From contig CAIIXF020000003.1 of NCBI GenBank assembly GCA_903813345.2, positions 16,382,931-16,446,930 on the forward strand: a stretch of 64,000 nt of DNA. The letters run 5' to 3'. The stretch's first letter is position 1. Each line of letters begins with the position of its first letter. The notes under the pieces are model-generated. The model saw only the letters and a list, made by a program, of their open reading frames with translations. It did not search any database and had not been told where the DNA came from. This document shows positions 1 to 9,440 of the stretch, in pieces. The position numbers were made by a program, and so were the translations under genes. The DNA is from Owenia fusiformis (lineage: Eukaryota > Annelida > Polychaeta > Sabellida > Oweniidae).

Positions 1-161
1 AACTATCAACACTCAGCAACATGAAGATGATGTTTTACCACTATGCAACTGAGATGGCTGCTGTAGTCGAGGACCTCAAGAGTAAAGTTGACCAGATGGA
101 GACTCAAGATTCACATGAAGAGTCTGAATATTCCTTCTTTGATGATGAGATGCAAGAATGA
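1..161 (+). CDS. Array gene copy 0: small acidic coiled-coil protein (3' end only)
   Basis: This is the last 52 codons and TGA stop of the tandem small-protein gene; the 5' part lies before the window. The reading frame starts at base 3. The visible part covers the end of the coiled coil (NMKMMFYHYATEMAAVVEDL) and the acidic tail. It differs from most copies by D-to-H in the tail (DSHEESEY). The stop is followed 83 nt later by the family's stem-loop. It looks intact as far as it can be seen. Confidence 0.8.
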   Translation, partial: LSTLSNMKMMFYHYATEMAAVVEDLKSKVDQMETQDSHEESEYSFFDDEMQE

Positions 162-243
162 AGCAACAATCAACATGTATTGGAACTTCCATATTTTTGG
201 GGATGCGATGGGACCAAACTAGTTTAGCGCAACATACCAAAAC

Positions 244-259
244 GGTCCTTTTCAGGACC
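244..259 (+). terminator. Histone-type 3' stem-loop, copy 0
   Basis: The sequence AACGGTCCTTTTCAGGACC forms a perfect 6-bp stem (GGTCCT/AGGACC) with loop TTTC, followed by ACCTA. A purine-rich CAAAAGAGAA lies about 12 nt downstream, where the histone downstream element (U7 snRNA target) sits in histone genes. Confidence 0.88.
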
Positions 260-315
260 ACCTATTCTTACAAAAGAGAAGTTAAATTATGAATAACTAT
301 TTCTGCCCAACTTTC

Positions 316-600
316 TGTCTGATGTCAATGTTTATTTCAAGTGAGTGTATTAAACTGTCTGATGTCAATGTTTATTTCAAGTGAGTGTATTAAACTGTCT
401 GATCTCAATGTTTATTTCAAGTGAGTGTATTAAACTGTCTGATCTCAATGTTTATTTCAAGTGAGCGTATTAAACAGAGTAAAGTTTATAATCAGATTAT
501 GTTTTTAAACTGTCTTATGTTTTAAACTGTCTGATGTCAAAGTTTGAAATCGAAATTTGAGGTTTGCTCTCGATGTTTTAAACTGTCTGACTGTCTGATG
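316..600 (+). repeat. 40-bp tandem repeat block upstream of copy 1
   Basis: Four clear units and several decayed ones share AACTGTCTGATGTCAATG followed by TTTATTTCAAGTGAGTGTAT. Each good unit carries TGATGTCA or TGATCTCA, close to the CRE/ATF site TGACGTCA. Similar blocks precede almost every gene of the array. Confidence 0.85.
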
Positions 601-617
601 TCAGTGTTTATTTGAAG

Positions 618-649
618 TGACATCAGTTTCCTCTAGAATAGTATAAATA
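618..649 (+). promoter_or_regulatory. Core promoter of copy 1: reversed CRE-like octamer plus TATA box
   Basis: TGACATCA (618-625), the reverse complement of the upstream TGATGTCA repeats, stands 16 nt before TATAAATA (642-649). An initiator-like TCATTA begins at 671, about 30 nt after the TATA start, which would give a leader of about 55 nt. The segment is nearly identical in all copies. Confidence 0.8.
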
Positions 650-727
650 CTGTTTTGATTCTTGTTGAAGTCATTACTGATCTGACTTGCCTAACAATCA
701 CATCACAACTCTGGACAAACAAATGCA

Positions 728-1108
728 ATGGATTTATACTCTATACAAGAATCTGAAGCTTATGTAGTGTTAGAGAGAGACAACAGCCATGATTTGGAGG
801 AAACTACTGAACAACTCGACGTTGCCTATAGAAAATTCACAAGAGCATGTGAACAGCTGCTGTTGATTGATGACAAAGCCAAGATGGTAGAGTTAAGATA
901 CCAACGAGCCAAGCTACACCAGAGAGAGGCTCATCGCTACTCCCTGCGTCTACAACTATCAACACTCAGCAACATGAAGATGATGTTTTACCACTATGCA
1001 ACTGAGATGGCTGCTGTAGTCGAGGACCTCAAGAGTAAAGTTGACCAGATAGAGACTTCAGATGAAGAGTCTGAATATTTCTTCTTTGATGATGAGATGC
1101 AAGAATGA
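728..1108 (+). CDS. Array gene copy 1: small acidic coiled-coil protein, 126 aa
   Basis: I do not recognise this family. The 126-residue protein has an acidic N-terminus (MDLYSIQESEAYVVLERD), a long charged helix from about residue 27 to 107 with coiled-coil-like spacing (EQLDVAYRKF, AKMVELRYQRAKL, MAAVVEDLKSKVDQ), and an acidic tail ending SDEESEYFFFDDEMQE. There is no signal peptide, membrane segment, or histone-fold or zinc motif. Copies differ by few amino acids with many silent changes, which suggests purifying selection. The start is the first ATG after the TATA box and sits in a CAATGG context. The gene is intronless. This copy lacks the QD pair before the tail, so it is two residues shorter than its sisters. 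The promoter and histone-type 3' end suggest S-phase or embryonic expression (inference); the acidic tail would fit a chaperone-like role, but nothing proves it. Confidence 0.85.
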   Translation: MDLYSIQESEAYVVLERDNSHDLEETTEQLDVAYRKFTRACEQLLLIDDKAKMVELRYQRAKLHQREAHRYSLRLQLSTLSNMKMMFYHYATEMAAVVEDLKSKVDQIETSDEESEYFFFDDEMQE

Positions 1109-1190
1109 AGCAACAATCAACATGTACTGGAACTTCCATATTTTTTGGGATGCGATGGGACCAAAATAGTTTACCGCAACATACCAAAAC

Positions 1191-1206
1191 GGTCCTTTTC
1201 AGGACC
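1191..1206 (+). terminator. Histone-type 3' stem-loop, copy 1
   Basis: GGTCCT-TTTC-AGGACC with flanking AAAAC and ACTTA, 82 nt after the stop codon. The purine-rich ACAAAAGAGAAATT follows at about 1217-1230. Confidence 0.88.
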
Positions 1207-1229
1207 ACTTATTCTTACAAAAGAGAAAT

Positions 1230-1885
1230 TAGGTTATGAATAACTATTTCTGCCCAACTTTGGTTCGGTTGAATGAATTAATAGTTTCATTTACGATATC
1301 AGTAGGATTGTTGCTTGACAAAAATGAATACAAGTCTCTAGTCTAGTTTTAGCATAGAAAATCAAAACGGTGAAATTAGGAATGGTCATTCCACAATGCT
1401 TTGATTTTTTCATACGTTGCAAAATATTTTCTACCATGTCACTTAAAAGATACAAAATCACTGAAAGAACATATTTTCATTGAAACATTTTTCAAGGGAC
1501 AAGTTGGCAAAGCATCAATTTCAATCTCTAGAGTCAAGTTGTCACCTTGACAACCATATAATGAATGACCTTGGATGCAATGATTGGTTACTACTAGTAT
1601 ATAATGCACTGCAGTTATATGAAATACTATGTTTGGATTGGCTGTTATCGGACACAGCTTGCCTGGCTATGTGTGAATCATTTTTAACAAATAGGTCAAG
1701 TTGCAGATTGATCAAATTGAAGCAGTAGGTTTAATTATACAAATATCATGAATAAATATAACCTAAATAAGATGATAGGATAATTGAATATGATCATCAG
1801 AAATATCATAGTCCATTGTTAAAACATTGCATTACAAAGTTATAAAATCAATGTTTGGAACCAGTCTGATGTTTACTCTTGATGT
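1230..1885 (+). other. Spacer after copy 1 (no supported gene)
   Basis: This spacer is conserved with those at 4852-5510, 2870-3740, 6500-7380, 12410-12990 and 14120-14640. An 82-codon open frame at 1480-1728 and a 91-codon one at 5100-5375 are broken by stops in the sister spacers (for example TTGGATTAG at about 3520), so I treat them as chance frames. Confidence 0.6.
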
Positions 1886-1904
1886 TTTAACTCCTATGTC
1901 AAAG

Positions 1905-2240
1905 TTTGAAGTGAGTGTAATAAACTGTATGATGTAAATGGTTATTTGAAGCGAGTGTAATAAACTGTCTGATGTTACTGTTTATTCAAAGTGAGTGTAT
2001 TAAACTGTCTGATGTCAATGTTTCTTTGAAGTGAGTGTATTAAACTGTCTGATGTCAATGTTTCTGTAAAGTGAGTGTATTAATCTGTCTGATGTCAATG
2101 TTTATTTCAAGTATGCGTATTAAACAGAGTAATGTCTAACTTTATAATCAATCAGATTATGTTTTAAACTGTCTGATGTCAAAGTTTGAAATCAATGTTT
2201 GAGGTTTGCTCTTGATGTTTTAAAAGGTCTGATGTCAGTG
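1905..2240 (+). repeat. 40-bp CRE-like repeat block upstream of copy 2
   Basis: About six units of the 40-bp repeat (AACTGTCTGATGTCAATG core) followed by decayed units. The block ends just before the promoter segment. Confidence 0.85.
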
Positions 2241-2251
2241 TTTATTTGAAG

Positions 2252-2283
2252 TGACATCAGTTTCCTCTAGAATAGTATAAATA
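2252..2283 (+). promoter_or_regulatory. Core promoter of copy 2
   Basis: TGACATCA at 2252-2259 and TATAAATA at 2276-2283, with the same spacing as copy 1. The ATG follows 82 nt after the TATA start. Confidence 0.8.
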
Positions 2284-2357
2284 CTGCTTTGATTCTTGTT
2301 GAAGTCATTACTGATCTGACCTGCCTAGCAATCACATCACAACTCTCAACAAATATA

Positions 2358-2744
2358 ATGGATTCCTACTCTCTGCAAGAATCTGAAGCTTATGTAGTGT
2401 TAGAGAGAGACTACAGCCATGATTTGGAGGAACCTACTGAACAACTTGATGTTGCCTACAGAAAATTCACAAGAGCATGTGACCAGCTGCTACTGATTGA
2501 TGACAGAGCCAAAATGGTGGAGTTGCGCTACCAGCGAGCCAAGCTACAGCAGAGAGAGGCTCAACGCTACTCCTTACGTCTACAGTTATCAACACTCAGC
2601 AACATGAAGATGATGTTTTTCCACTATGCAACAGAGATGGCTGCTGTAGTTGAGGACCTCAAGAGTAAAGTTGACCAGATGGAGACTCAAGATTCAGATG
2701 AAGAGTCTGAATATTCCTTCTTTGATGATGAGATGCAAGAATGA
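2358..2744 (+). CDS. Array gene copy 2 (subtype B), 128 aa
   Basis: Same family as 728-1108, subtype B: SYSLQES, DLEEPTEQ, ACDQ, DDRAKM, KLQQREAQRYS, MMFFHY, tail DSDEESEYSFFDDEMQE. An upstream in-frame extension reaches back to a TTG at 2289. That TTG lies within about 6 nt of the TATA box and so upstream of any plausible transcript start, so the ATG at 2358 is chosen. The protein is identical to that of the copy at 5995-6381, which shows recent duplication or gene conversion. Confidence 0.87.
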   Translation: MDSYSLQESEAYVVLERDYSHDLEEPTEQLDVAYRKFTRACDQLLLIDDRAKMVELRYQRAKLQQREAQRYSLRLQLSTLSNMKMMFFHYATEMAAVVEDLKSKVDQMETQDSDEESEYSFFDDEMQE

Positions 2745-2826
2745 AGCAACAATCAACATGTATTGGAACTTCCATGTTTTTTGGGATGCGATGGGACCAA
2801 AATAGTTTAGCGCAACATACCAAAAC

Positions 2827-2842
2827 GGTCCTTTTCAGGACC
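2827..2842 (+). terminator. Histone-type 3' stem-loop, copy 2
   Basis: Perfect GGTCCT-TTTC-AGGACC followed by ACCTA, 82 nt after the stop. The purine-rich CAAAAGAGAAATT follows. Confidence 0.88.
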
Positions 2843-2869
2843 ACCTATTTTTTCAAAAGAGAAATTAAA

Positions 2870-3740
2870 TTATGAATAACTATTTCTGCCCAACTTTGAT
2901 TCGGTTGAATGAATTAATAATTTCATTTACAACATCAGTAGGATTGTTGTTTGACAAGATTGAATACAAGTCTCCAGTCTTGTTTTAGCATAGAAAATCA
3001 TTCTGCAATCATAAAATTGTCAGTTCCATTCTTTATTATAGAGTTCTCTAAGATCTCAATACTATTATGATAAGGTCACATCTGAAAATACATCCATTGT
3101 AAAGTTCAAAGTTATCTTCAACAACAATATTTGATGATTCATTGTATACTTAATGATTTAAACCCTGGACTCAGTGCAATGTGGAATGATCATTCCTTTA
3201 AGGTCTTGCTTTGCAAAATTTGCATGAGATGCGCAGCATCAAGTGTCAATTTTAGGAAACAATGCCTGAAAGGAATGGTCATTCCACAATGAATTGAGAC
3301 TTGGGCTTTATTTCTTTTCATACATTGCAAAATATTTTCTACCTTGTCACTTAAAAAATACAAAATCACTAAAAGAACGTATTTTGATAGAAACCTTTTG
3401 CGAGGGTAAAGTTGGCAAAGCATCAATTTCAACCTCTAGAGTCAAGTTATCACCTTAACAACCAAATAAGCAATGATTGGTTATATAATGCACTGCAGTT
3501 ATATGAAATACTGTGTTTGGATTAGCAGTTATCAGACACAGCTTGCCTAGCTATATGTGAATTATTTTTAACAAATAGGTCAAGTTGCAGATTGATCAAA
3601 TTGAAGGAGTGGGTTGAATTATACAAATATCATGGATAAATATAACCTACCTAAGATGATAGGATAACTAAATATGATCATCAGAAATATTTTAGTTCAT
3701 TATTAAAACATTGGATGAGTAACATTGCAAGCCCAATATC
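2870..3740 (+). other. Long spacer between copies 2 and 3
   Basis: This is the longer of the two spacer types. It contains an extra stretch of about 340 bp (3000-3340) absent from the short spacer, and two copies of a GGAATGATCATTCC-like palindromic motif (3184-3197; GGAATGGTCATTCC at 3271-3284). No gene is supported. It is duplicated at 6507-7378. Confidence 0.6.
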
Positions 3741-3754
3741 AAAGTTTGAAGAGA

Positions 3755-4200
3755 GTGTGGTAAACTGTCTGATGTTACTGTTTATTTGAAGTGAGTGTAT
3801 CAAACTGTCTGATGTCAATGTTTATTTGAAGTGAGTGTATTAAACTGTCTGATGTCAATGTTTATTTCAAGTGAGCATATTAAACTGTCTGATGTCAATG
3901 TATATTTCAAGTGAGTGTATTAAACTGTATGATGTCAATGTTTATTTGAAGTGAGTGTATTAAACTGTCTGACATCAATGTTTATTTCAAGTGAGCGCAT
4001 TAAACTGTCTGATGTCAATGTTTAGTTGAAGTGAGTGTATTAAACTGTCTGATGTCAATGTTTTTTTTGAAGTCAGTGTATTAAACAGTGTAATGTCTAT
4101 AAGTTTATAATCAGATTATATTTTAAACTGTCTTATGTTTTAAACTGTCGTCTGATGTCAAAGTTTGAAATCAATGTTTGAGGTTTGCTCTTGATGTTTT
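3755..4200 (+). repeat. 40-bp CRE-like repeat block upstream of copy 3
   Basis: The best-preserved block: about eight consecutive 40-bp units from 3755 to 4075, most carrying TGATGTCA, then decayed units. The period is exactly 40 (for example TTTATTTGAA at 3781 and 3821). Confidence 0.88.
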
Positions 4201-4230
4201 AAACTGTCTGATGTCAGTGTTTATTTGAAG

Positions 4231-4262
4231 TGACATCAGTTTCCTCTAGAAGAGTATAAATA
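4231..4262 (+). promoter_or_regulatory. Core promoter of copy 3
   Basis: TGACATCA at 4231-4238 and TATAAATA at 4255-4262. The surrounding segment matches the other copies. Confidence 0.8.
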
Positions 4263-4340
4263 CTGTTTTGATTCTTGTTGAAGTCATTACTGATCTGACT
4301 TGCCTAGCAATCACATTAGAGCTCTAAACAAACAAATACA

Positions 4341-4727
4341 ATGGATTCCTACTCTATGCAAGAATCTGAAGCTTATGTAGTGTTAGAGAGAGACTATAGC
4401 AATGATTATGAAGAAACTACTGAACAACTGGACGTTGCCTACAGAAAATTTACAAGAGCATGTGAACAGCTGCTACTGATTGATGACAGAGCCAAGATGG
4501 TGGAGTTACGCTACCAGCGAGCCAAGCTAAACCAGAAAGAGGCTCATCGCTACTCCCTGCGTCTACAACTATCAACACTCAGCAACATGAAGATGATGTT
4601 TTACCACTATGCAACTGAGATGGCTGCTGTAGTCGAGGACCTCAAGAGTAAAGTTGACCAGATGGAGACTCAAGATTCAGATGAAGAGTCTGAATATTTC
4701 TTCTTTGATGATGAGATGCAAGAATGA
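4341..4727 (+). CDS. Array gene copy 3 (subtype A), 128 aa
   Basis: Subtype A member: SYSMQES, DYSNDYEETTEQ, ACEQ, DDRAKM, KLNQKEAHRYS, MMFYHY, tail DSDEESEYFFFDDEMQE. The frame is intact from the CAATGG start to TGA. The flanks (4730-5510) are nearly identical to those of the copy at 728, so the two descend from one duplicated unit. Confidence 0.87.
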   Translation: MDSYSMQESEAYVVLERDYSNDYEETTEQLDVAYRKFTRACEQLLLIDDRAKMVELRYQRAKLNQKEAHRYSLRLQLSTLSNMKMMFYHYATEMAAVVEDLKSKVDQMETQDSDEESEYFFFDDEMQE

Positions 4728-4809
4728 AGCAACAATCAACATGTACTGGAACTTCCATATTTTTTGGGATGCGATGGGACCAAAATAGTTTACCGCAACA
4801 TACCAAAAC

Positions 4810-4825
4810 GGTCCTTTTCAGGACC
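4810..4825 (+). terminator. Histone-type 3' stem-loop, copy 3
   Basis: Perfect GGTCCT-TTTC-AGGACC followed by ACTTA, with ACAAAAGAGAAATT downstream. Confidence 0.88.
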
Positions 4826-5524
4826 ACTTATTCTTACAAAAGAGAAATTAGGTTATGAATAACTATTTCTGCCCAACTTTGGTTCGGTTGAATGAATTAA
4901 TAGTTTCATTTACGATATCAGTAGGATTGTTGCTTGACAAAAATGAATACAAGTCTCTAGTCTAGTTTTAGCATAGAAAATCAAAACGGTGAAATTAGGA
5001 ATGGTCATTCCACAATGCTTTGATTTTTTTCATACGTTGCAAAATATTTTCTACCATGTCACTTAAAAGATACAAAATCACTGAAAGAACATATTTTCAT
5101 TGAAACATTTTTTAAGGGACAAGTTGGCAAAGCATCAATTTCAATCTCTAGAGTCAAGTTGTCACCTTGACAACCATATAATGAATGACCTTGGATGCAA
5201 TGATTGGTTACTACTAGTATATAATGCACTGCAGTTATATGAAATACTATGTTTGGATTGGCTGTTATCGGACACAGCTTGCCTGGCTATGTGTGAATCG
5301 TTTTTAACAAATAGGTCTAGTTGCAGATTGATCAAATTGAAGGAGTGGGTTGAATTATACAAATATCATGGATAAATATAACCTAAATAAGATGATAGGA
5401 TAATTGAATATGATCATCAGAAATATCATAGTCCATTGTTAAAACATTGCATTACAAAGTTATAAAATCAATGTTTGGAACCAGTCTGATGTTTACTCTT
5501 GATGTTTTAACTCCAATGTCAAAG

Positions 5525-5865
5525 TTTGAAGTGAGTGTAATAAACTGTATGATGTAAATGTTTATTTCAAGCGAGTGTAATAAACTGTCTGATGTTACTG
5601 TTTATTCAAAGTGAGTGTATTAAACTGTCTGATGTCAATGTTTCTTTGAAGTGAGTGTATTAAACTGTCTGATGTCAATGTTTCTGTAAAGTGAGTGTAT
5701 TAATCTGTCTGATGTCAATGTTTATTTCAAGTATGCGTATTAAACAGAGTAATGTCTAACTTTATAATCAATCAGAGTATGTTTTAAACTGTCTAATGTT
5801 TTAAACTGTCTGATGTCAAAGTTTGAAATCAATGTTTGAGGTTTGCTCTTGATGTTTTAAAAAGT
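5525..5865 (+). repeat. 40-bp CRE-like repeat block upstream of copy 4
   Basis: Units of the 40-bp repeat, nearly identical in sequence to the block at 1905-2240. Confidence 0.85.
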
Positions 5866-5888
5866 CTGATGTCAGTGTTTATTTGAAG

Positions 5889-5920
5889 TGACATCAGTTT
5901 CCTCTAGAATAGTATAAATA
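5889..5920 (+). promoter_or_regulatory. Core promoter of copy 4
   Basis: TGACATCA at 5889-5896 and TATAAATA at 5913-5920. Confidence 0.8.
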
Positions 5921-5994
5921 CTGCTTTGATTCTTGTTGAAGTCATTACTGATCTGACCTGCCTAGCAATCACATCACAACTCTCAACAAATATA

Positions 5995-6381
5995 ATGGAT
6001 TCCTACTCTCTGCAAGAATCTGAAGCTTATGTAGTGTTAGAGAGAGACTACAGCCATGATTTGGAGGAACCTACTGAACAACTTGATGTTGCCTACAGAA
6101 AATTCACAAGAGCATGTGACCAGCTGCTACTGATTGATGACAGAGCCAAAATGGTGGAGTTGCGCTACCAGCGAGCCAAGCTACAGCAGAGAGAGGCTCA
6201 ACGCTACTCCTTACGTCTACAGTTATCAACACTCAGCAACATGAAGATGATGTTTTTCCACTATGCAACAGAGATGGCTGCTGTAGTTGAGGACCTCAAG
6301 AGTAAAGTTGACCAGATGGAGACTCAAGATTCAGATGAAGAGTCTGAATATTCCTTCTTTGATGATGAGATGCAAGAATGA
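5995..6381 (+). CDS. Array gene copy 4 (subtype B), 128 aa
   Basis: The protein is identical to copy 2 (2358-2744), and the surrounding spacers are almost identical too, with a distance of 3637 bp between the two ATGs. The upstream in-frame extension to 5926 starts with TTG and is not used in this call, for the same reason as in copy 2. Confidence 0.87.
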   Translation: MDSYSLQESEAYVVLERDYSHDLEEPTEQLDVAYRKFTRACDQLLLIDDRAKMVELRYQRAKLQQREAQRYSLRLQLSTLSNMKMMFFHYATEMAAVVEDLKSKVDQMETQDSDEESEYSFFDDEMQE

Positions 6382-6463
6382 AGCAACAATCAACATGTAT
6401 TGGAACTTCCATGTTTTTTGGGATGCGATGGGACCAAAATAGTTTAGCGCAACATACCAAAAC

Positions 6464-6479
6464 GGTCCTTTTCAGGACC
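6464..6479 (+). terminator. Histone-type 3' stem-loop, copy 4
   Basis: Perfect GGTCCT-TTTC-AGGACC followed by ACCTA, 82 nt after the stop. Confidence 0.88.
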
Positions 6480-7389
6480 ACCTATTTTTTCAAAAGAGAA
6501 ATTAAATTATGAATAACTATTTCTGCCCAACTTTGATTCGGTTGAATGAATTAATAATTTCATTTACAACATCAGTAGGATTGTTGTTTGACAAGATTGA
6601 ATACAAGTCTCCAGTCTTGTTTTAGCATAGAAAATCATTCTGCAATCATTAAATTGTCAGTTCCATTCTTTATTATAGAGTTCTCTAAGATCTCAATACT
6701 ATTATGATAAGGTCACATCTGAAAATACATCCATTGTAAAGTTCAAAGTTATCTTCAACAACAATATTTGATGATTCATTGTATACTTAATGATTTAAAC
6801 CCTGGACTCAGTGCAATGTGGAATGATCATTCCTTTAAGGTCTTGCTTTGCAAAATTTGCATGAGATGCGCAGCATCAAGTGTCAATTTTAGGAAACAAT
6901 GCCTGAAAGGAATGGTCATTCCACAATGAATTGAGACTTGGGCTTTATTTCTTTTCATACATTGCAAAATATTTTCTACCTTGTCACTTAAAAAATATAC
7001 AAAATCACTAAAAGAACGTATTTTGATAGAAACTTTTTGCGAGGGTAAAGTTGGCAAAGCATCAATTTCAACCTCTAGAGTCAAGTTATCACCTTAACAA
7101 CCAAATAAGCAGTGATTGGTTATATAATGCACTGCAGTTATATGAAATACTGTGTTTGGATTAGCAGTTATCAGACACAGCTTGCCTAGCTATATGTGAA
7201 TTATTTTTAACAAATAGGTCAAGTTGCAGATTGATCAAATTGAAGGAGTGGGTTGAATTATACAAATATCATGGATAAATATAACCTACCTAAGATGATA
7301 GGATAACTAAATATGATCATCAGAAATATTTTAGTTCATTATTAAAACATTGGATGAGTAACATTGCAAGTCCAATATCAAAGTTTGAA

Positions 7390-7850
7390 GAGAGTGTGGT
7401 AAACTGTCTGATGTTACTGTTTATTTGAAGTGAGTGTATCAAACTGTCTGATGTCAATGTTTATTTGAAGTGAGTATATTAAACTGTCTGATGTCAATGT
7501 TTATTTCAAGTGAGCATATTAAACTGTCTGATGTCAATGTATATTTCAAGTGAGTGTATTAAACTGTATGATGTCAATGTTTATTTGAAGTGAGTGTATT
7601 AAACTGTCTGATGTCAATGCTTATTTCAAGTGAGCGCATTAAACTGTCTGATGTCAATGTTTAGTTGAAGTGAGTGTATTAAACTGTCTGATGTCAATGT
7701 TTTTTTGAAGTCAGTGTATTAAACAGTGTAATGTCTATAAGTTTATAATCAGATTATATTTTAAACTGTCTTATGTTTTAAACTGTCGTCTGATGTCAAA
7801 GTTTGAAATCAATGTTTGAGGTTTGCTCTTGATGTTTTAAACTGTCTGAT
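7390..7850 (+). repeat. 40-bp CRE-like repeat block upstream of copy 5
   Basis: About eight units of the 40-bp repeat, nearly identical to the block at 3755-4200. Confidence 0.85.
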
Positions 7851-7868
7851 GTCAGTGTTTATTTGAAG

Positions 7869-7900
7869 TGACATCAGTTTCCTCTAGAATAGTATAAATA
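7869..7900 (+). promoter_or_regulatory. Core promoter of copy 5
   Basis: TGACATCA at 7869-7876 and TATAAATA at 7893-7900. The promoter is intact although the gene is damaged. Confidence 0.75.
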
Positions 7901-7977
7901 CTGTTTTGATTCTTGTTGAAGTCATTACTGAACTGACTTGCCTAGCATCACATCAGAGCTCTAAACAAACAAATACA

Positions 7978-8331
7978 ATGGATTCCTACTCTATTCAAGA
8001 ATCTGAAGCTTATGTAGTGTTAGAGAGAGACTATAGCCATGATTTGGAAGAAACTACTGAACAACTGGACGTTGCCTACAGAAAATTTACAAGAGCATGT
8101 GAACAGCTGCTGCTGATTGATGATAGAGCCAAGATGGTGGAGTTACCATACCAGCGAGCCAAACTAAACCAGAGAGAGGCTCATCGCTACTCCCTGCGTC
8201 TACAGTTATCAACACTCAGCAACATGAAGATGATGTTTTACCACTATGCAACAGAGATGGCTGCTGTAGTCGAGGACCTCAAGAGTAAAGTTGACCAGAT
8301 TGAGACTCAAGATTCAAGATTCAGAGTCTGA
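7978..8331 (+). pseudogene. Array gene copy 5: decaying subtype A copy, 117 codons
   Basis: The frame matches the family up to ...VDQIETQDS. There a small local duplication (AAGATTCAAGATTC) shifts it by one base, replacing the conserved acidic tail with RFRV and a stop. Other damage agrees with decay: R to P in VELPYQRAKL, which would break the helix, and a changed 3' stem-loop (GGTCCTTTACAGGACT, one wobble pair, loop TTAC). A truncated but translated protein remains possible. Confidence 0.7.
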
Positions 8332-8447
8332 ATATTCCTTCTTTGATGGTGAGATGTAAGAATGAAGCAAAAATCAACATGTATTGGAACTTCCATATTT
8401 TTGGGGATGCGATGGGACCCAAATGGCTTAGCGCAACATACCAAAAC

Positions 8448-8463
8448 GGTCCTTTACAGGACT
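8448..8463 (+). terminator. Altered histone-type stem-loop, copy 5
   Basis: GGTCCT-TTAC-AGGACT: the terminal pair is now G-T and the loop is TTAC instead of TTTC. This is one of the most diverged stem-loops of the set and it follows the damaged ORF. Confidence 0.7.
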
Positions 8464-8639
8464 ACCTATTCTTACAAAAGAGAAGTTAAATTATGAATAA
8501 CTATTTCTGCCCAACTTTGGTTCGGTTGAAAGAATTAATAATTTCATTTACGAAACAGTGGGATTGTTGCTTGACAAAAATAAATACAAGTCTCAAGTCA
8601 TGTTGTTTTTTGTGTCAAGTTGGCAAAGCATCAATTTCA

Positions 8640-8705
8640 ATCTCTTAATAAAGAGAAGTTAAATTATGAATAAACTATTTCTGCAAAACTTTGGTTGTAT
8701 CCTGA
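8640..8705 (+). repeat. Detached copy of the array 3' flank
   Basis: AAAGAGAAGTTAAATTATGA and the following bases repeat the segment just downstream of the stem-loops. They best match the flank of copy 8 (15720-15765). This marks the end of the first gene block. Confidence 0.6.
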
Positions 8706-9440
8706 AAATATAGGTTTTTCTCAACAATCCTTCCATAGACCTTCATATTTAAGATTTAGGATACTTCAGGATTTTATCAACGTCAACGCGGCAGCCTGAC
8801 GTATTTGCAACAAACGATTATATCTCTTAAGCAGCCTATACATTTTAGTTTTACTCGCATATTTGTATTTATATTTATGTACATTTACTATACACACTAA
8901 TTTAGAATTGCACCATAGGGCAACACCACCTTTCTTCAATTTACAAAAATTGTATATTTCTTTTACTAGCTTACAAGATATTGAAAGCATCTCATACTTT
9001 CATACAGTACTGCAGTACCGACCTTGGGGAAGGTACGATGATACGCTATGTCTTCCTTTTAATTTTTATAGAAAACGCAGATCAATAATGTCATTTTTTA
9101 TTAATCTTAAGAGTGTTAGGTAACAGGTCTATCTAGGCCTACGGCGTGCGTCTACGCGGTAGCTAGGCGTCGTCGTCAGTACAAAAAACAACAACAAAAC
9201 AATGAATGTTTGTAAAATATAGTCATTTTTTATAATTGCGTTACAATTAGGTGCTAGGCCAATCTTGGTTGGCGGCGTGCGTCTACGCGGTAGCTAGGCG
9301 TTGTCGTCAGTCCAAACAACAGCAATATTGTTTGTTTGTTTGTAAATAGTGATTATTTTCAATTTAACATTTACATAATTTGTATACATGTATCTCCTTT
9401 ATATAAAGGGCAATAAATATATACATACATACATACATCA
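8706..9440 (+). mobile_element. Possible LINE-type 3' end with (ATAC)n tail
   Basis: The stretch ends CAATAAATATATACATACAT and further ATAC units, a common tail of non-LTR retrotransposons. Short open frames occur on both strands (8863-9123 plus, 8766-8990 minus), but neither gives a convincing reverse-transcriptase motif. Inside is a 39-bp direct repeat (GGCGTGCGTCTACGCGGTAG...) at 9142-9180 and 9273-9311. The family is not identified. Confidence 0.3.

Larger units (their letters stand above)
640..7890 (+). repeat. Tandem duplication of a 3.6-kb two-gene unit
   Basis: The unit holds one subtype A gene, the short spacer, one subtype B gene and the long spacer. ATG-to-ATG distances are 3613 bp (728 to 4341), 3637 bp (2358 to 5995) and 3637 bp (4341 to 7978). 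Long stretches are near-identical, including non-coding spacers, so the duplication or its homogenisation is recent. Confidence 0.85.

Noticed and set aside
76-261. 61-codon minus-strand frames over each array 3' end (also at 2659, 4642, 6296, 12200, 13916)
   Set aside because: They are the antisense of the conserved stem-loop and coding tail; their conservation follows from the plus-strand gene.
2289-2357. N-terminal extension of subtype B proteins (ILVEVITDLTCLAITSQ...)
   Set aside because: It begins at TTG beside the TATA box and would lie mostly upstream of the transcript start.
1480-5375. Spacer frames of 82 and 91 codons (1480-1728 and 5100-5375)
   Set aside because: Homologous spacers at 3430, 7080, 12540 and 14190 have stops and length changes in the frame, so it is not under coding selection.
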